A stretch of DNA of 8,009 bases. Origin: Alphaproteobacteria bacterium. Lineage in GTDB: Bacteria > Pseudomonadota > Alphaproteobacteria > Rickettsiales > UBA3002. The stretch is taken from NCBI GenBank assembly GCA_021732545.1, contig JAKFUW010000010.1, positions 1 through 8,009 of the forward strand, written 5' to 3'. The notes under the pieces are model-generated. The model saw nothing but the letters and a program-made list of their open reading frames with translations, had not been told where the DNA came from and ran no database searches. Position 1 is the first letter of the stretch, and every line of letters starts with the position of its first letter. This document shows positions 6,118 to 8,009 of the stretch, in pieces. Made by a program: the position numbers and the translations under genes.

Positions 6118-7512
6118 TTAAAACAACGAATCTTGCCCTGATGATGTATCGGGTTTTTTGCGTGAGGATTTACTGGTGGCACTGAGTGTTGCTTGTGTGC
6201 TGCCATCATGTAGCACAATTTCAAATGCAGGGCTTGATTGAAGCTCGGTCAGTGACATGATGGGCTTGCCCGAGGACTCTCTTATCAAAGCAAATCCGCG
6301 TTTAAGCACGCTGCGATAGTTGAGGCTTTCAAATAGTTTTTCCTGAAATTCCATTGCGGTTTGTTTATCACGCAGCAAGCGCGTGATCAGCGGTGAGAGT
6401 CGTTGATTGATCAACGTCATTTTCTCGTGATTAGCCTCTAACTTACGCGCTATAATTTGCGGTTTGAGTGTATTGGCTAAACGATCAAGTCGCTGCTGAT
6501 GTTGCGCCACACAAGCGGGTAGCGCATTGGATAATCGGTCGCTCCAACCATCAAGCATTTGGGTGGCAAAGGCGAGCAGTTGCGAGGGAATCGGTAACCC
6601 ACGTGCGAGTGACTGCACATGTTGCGATTTAAATTCAAACAGCCGCAATAATTGTTGTTTCATTCGGTGCTGCCAATCATCCAACGTAGCCAGCCATTCG
6701 GCCCGAACGGGCACGGCTATCTCGGCTGCAGCAGTGGGGGTTGGCGCACGGTGATCAGAGACATAATCGATTAGCGTGGTATCGGTTTCATGACCTACGG
6801 CAGAGATAATAGGGATGGTGGAATTAGCCACAGCACGCACCACCACCTCTTCGTTAAAGCACCACAGATCCTCGATGGAACCGCCACCTCGCGCGACAAT
6901 CATCACATCGGGCGGAGAGTTAAGGCTGTTGAAGCCAGCAATGGCAGCGGCGATTTCTTCAGCGGCTCCTTCGCCTTGCACCCGCACTGGCCACACCAGC
7001 ACATGGCACGGGAAACGATCCGACAATCGATGCAAAATATCGCGGATGACGGCGCCCGTGGGCGATGTCACCACGCCGATGGTAGTGGGCATAAAAGGCA
7101 GGGTTTTTTTGCGCGCAGCATCGAATAAACCTTCGGCGGCGAGTGCGGCTTTGCGTTTTTCCAGTAATGCCATCAGCGCGCCAACCCCTGCAGGTTCCAT
7201 CTGCTCGATGATGAGTTGATAGTTTGATTGTGCGGAATAGGTGGTGAGTTTGCCGGTACAGATGACTTCTAATCCATCTTCAGGTTTGAAACCAAAACGC
7301 GAACTGACGCCTTTCCAGCAGATGGATTTGAGCACCGACTTTTCGTCTTTTAAATCGAGATAGATATGCCCCGACGCAGGGCGCTTGAGGCCAGAGATTT
7401 CACCACGCACGCGCACCAAACCAAATTGCCCTTCCACCATGCGCTTAAGGGCATTGGAAATTTCGGTCACCGAATAGTCGGGCTGGTTATGAAGTGGTGA
7501 TGGCGCTGGCAT
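6118..7512 (-). CDS. xseA: Exodeoxyribonuclease VII large subunit
   Basis: XseA is the catalytic subunit of exonuclease VII, which degrades single-stranded DNA from both ends with several copies of the small subunit XseB (not in this window). The 464-residue protein is complete. An N-terminal OB-fold domain (about 11-105) contains the VRGEISGLKRPASGHIY block. The catalytic domain has TSPTGAVIRD (149-158, Asp158), RGGGSIEDLW (208-217, Arg208) and GHETD (240-244, His241 and Asp244). These sit a constant three residues from Asp155, Arg205, His238 and Asp241 of the E. coli enzyme, as I recall them. The region of about 270-400 is Gln/Leu-rich helical, fitting the long coiled-coil that binds XseB. 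The C-terminus is GQDSLF. The start at 7512 lacks a clear Shine-Dalgarno but gives the expected N-terminus. It converges with the lipid A operon and diverges from purD. Confidence 0.96.
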   Translation of the reverse strand: MPAPSPLHNQPDYSVTEISNALKRMVEGQFGLVRVRGEISGLKRPASGHIYLDLKDEKSVLKSICWKGVSSRFGFKPEDGLEVICTGKLTTYSAQSNYQLIIEQMEPAGVGALMALLEKRKAALAAEGLFDAARKKTLPFMPTTIGVVTSPTGAVIRDILHRLSDRFPCHVLVWPVRVQGEGAAEEIAAAIAGFNSLNSPPDVMIVARGGGSIEDLWCFNEEVVVRAVANSTIPIISAVGHETDTTLIDYVSDHRAPTPTAAAEIAVPVRAEWLATLDDWQHRMKQQLLRLFEFKSQHVQSLARGLPIPSQLLAFATQMLDGWSDRLSNALPACVAQHQQRLDRLANTLKPQIIARKLEANHEKMTLINQRLSPLITRLLRDKQTAMEFQEKLFESLNYRSVLKRGFALIRESSGKPIMSLTELQSSPAFEIVLHDGSTQATLSATSKSSRKKPDTSSGQDSLF

Positions 7513-7545
7513 TTTTGATTTCGTTGCGTTAAAAACATACCCACC
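7513..7545. promoter_or_regulatory. 33-bp divergent gap between xseA and purD
   Basis: The start codons of xseA (minus) and purD (plus) are only 33 bp apart, so promoters for both genes must lie here or reach into the opposite coding region. The gap is A/T-rich. I see no convincing -35/-10 pair on either strand and no strong ribosome-binding site for either gene, so short-leader or leaderless transcripts are possible. The call rests on geometry only. Confidence 0.3.
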
Positions 7546-8009
7546 ATGACATCAGCATCGCATAAAGCCAAGTTAAAGATACTCGTGATCGGTTCCGGCG
7601 GGCGCGAGCATGCGCTGTGCTGGTCACTTTCGCGTGCGACGAGCGTGCCGGAGGTGTTTTGCGCACCAGGTAATCCAGGAATTGCGAGCGTGGCGTCCTG
7701 TGTGCAATTGGGCGGCTATAATGAAGTGATGGCGTGGTGCGAAACGCAGCGCATTGACCTGGTGGTGATTGGCCCTGAGCAGCCTTTGGTCGATGGGTTG
7801 GCCGATCGCTTACGCGCTAAAGATATTGCGGTGATCGGGCCGAATCAACTGGCCGCGCAACTGGAAGGCTCCAAAGATTTTACCAAGCAACTCTGCATGA
7901 AATATAACATCCCCACCGCCGCAGGACAAACCTTTGCATCAGTGCAACCGGCCTTAGAATATGTGCGTGCGCACGGCGCACCGATTGTGGTGAAGGCCGA
8001 TGGTATGGC
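7546..8009 (+). CDS. purD: Phosphoribosylamine-glycine ligase (GAR synthetase), 5' part, cut by window end
   Basis: PurD joins glycine to 5-phosphoribosylamine using ATP, the second step of de novo purine synthesis, in the cytoplasm. The frame is open from ATG 7546 to the last base and gives 154 codons of an expected 420-430. Residues 11-24 are the N-terminal KILVIGSGGREHAL block. PGNPG (41-45), GPEQPLV (76-82), the second GP at 98-99, LEGSK (106-110) and NIPTA (121-125) follow in family order. VVKADG (148-153) is the start of the ATP-grasp lysine region, where the window ends. The start adds about ten residues (MTSASHKAKL) before the usual beginning. No Shine-Dalgarno is visible, so a start at a later codon cannot be excluded. 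Divergent xseA-purD pairing is familiar in alphaproteobacteria. Confidence 0.95.
   Translation, partial: MTSASHKAKLKILVIGSGGREHALCWSLSRATSVPEVFCAPGNPGIASVASCVQLGGYNEVMAWCETQRIDLVVIGPEQPLVDGLADRLRAKDIAVIGPNQLAAQLEGSKDFTKQLCMKYNIPTAAGQTFASVQPALEYVRAHGAPIVVKADGM

Noticed and set aside
6790..7219. Two plus-strand open frames of 112 and 134 codons within xseA
   Set aside because: Both run antisense to the catalytic domain of xseA, and their His/Ser/Arg-rich composition reflects the complementary strand and is not a protein family.
7513..7570. Sigma-70-like promoter for xseA using TATGTT as a -10 on the minus strand
   Set aside because: At 17-bp spacing the -35 position has no reasonable match to TTGACA, so it is not supported.
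1..8009. CRISPR array, transposon, prophage, toxin-antitoxin or defence system
   Set aside because: No spaced direct repeats, transposase or integrase motifs, or recognisable defence proteins are present. Nearly all coding space is accounted for by conserved genes.

Overview
The window reads as chromosomal DNA of a Gram-negative bacterium, most likely an alphaproteobacterium. The basis is protein style (for example a DDGLQNPSL motif in LpxK and a C-terminal QDSLF in XseA), the DUF374-waaA-lpxK gene order, and xseA lying divergently next to purD. By eye the base composition is moderate in GC. I cannot name a genus from the sequence alone.

Positions 1-5983 are one densely packed plus-strand gene run, probably a single operon for the late steps of lipid A/Kdo assembly and export. 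It opens with the last codons of an unidentified gene (1-57). Then come an MsbA-type lipid flippase (58-1827), a DUF374 acyltransferase (1831-2511), the Kdo transferase waaA (2515-3774), the lipid A 4'-kinase lpxK (3774-4742), an LpxL/HtrB-type late acyltransferase (about 4735-5622) and an unrecognised 116-residue membrane protein (5633-5983). Junctions are 0, 3, 3, -1, -8 and +10 nt, which points to translational coupling. In order of chemistry, LpxK phosphorylates the disaccharide, WaaA adds Kdo, the LpxL-like enzyme and probably the DUF374 enzyme add secondary acyl chains, and MsbA flips the product across the inner membrane.

Positions 5984-6117 hold a 121-bp nested palindrome between convergent genes. 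Its outer arms are a perfect 15-bp inverted repeat. It may be a dispersed palindromic repeat or a bidirectional end-of-transcript structure.

Positions 6118-7512 (minus strand) carry a complete xseA, the large subunit of exonuclease VII, with all four catalytic-motif residues. A 33-bp divergent gap separates it from purD (7546 to the window end), the purine-biosynthesis GAR synthetase, which is cut off in its ATP-grasp region.

Most of the window is recognisable housekeeping. The items most worth a second look are the 116-residue membrane protein, the nested palindrome, the possible LpxJ-like role of the DUF374 protein, and the clamp-binding-like C-terminus of XseA. I see no defence system, CRISPR array, transposase, tRNA or rRNA.
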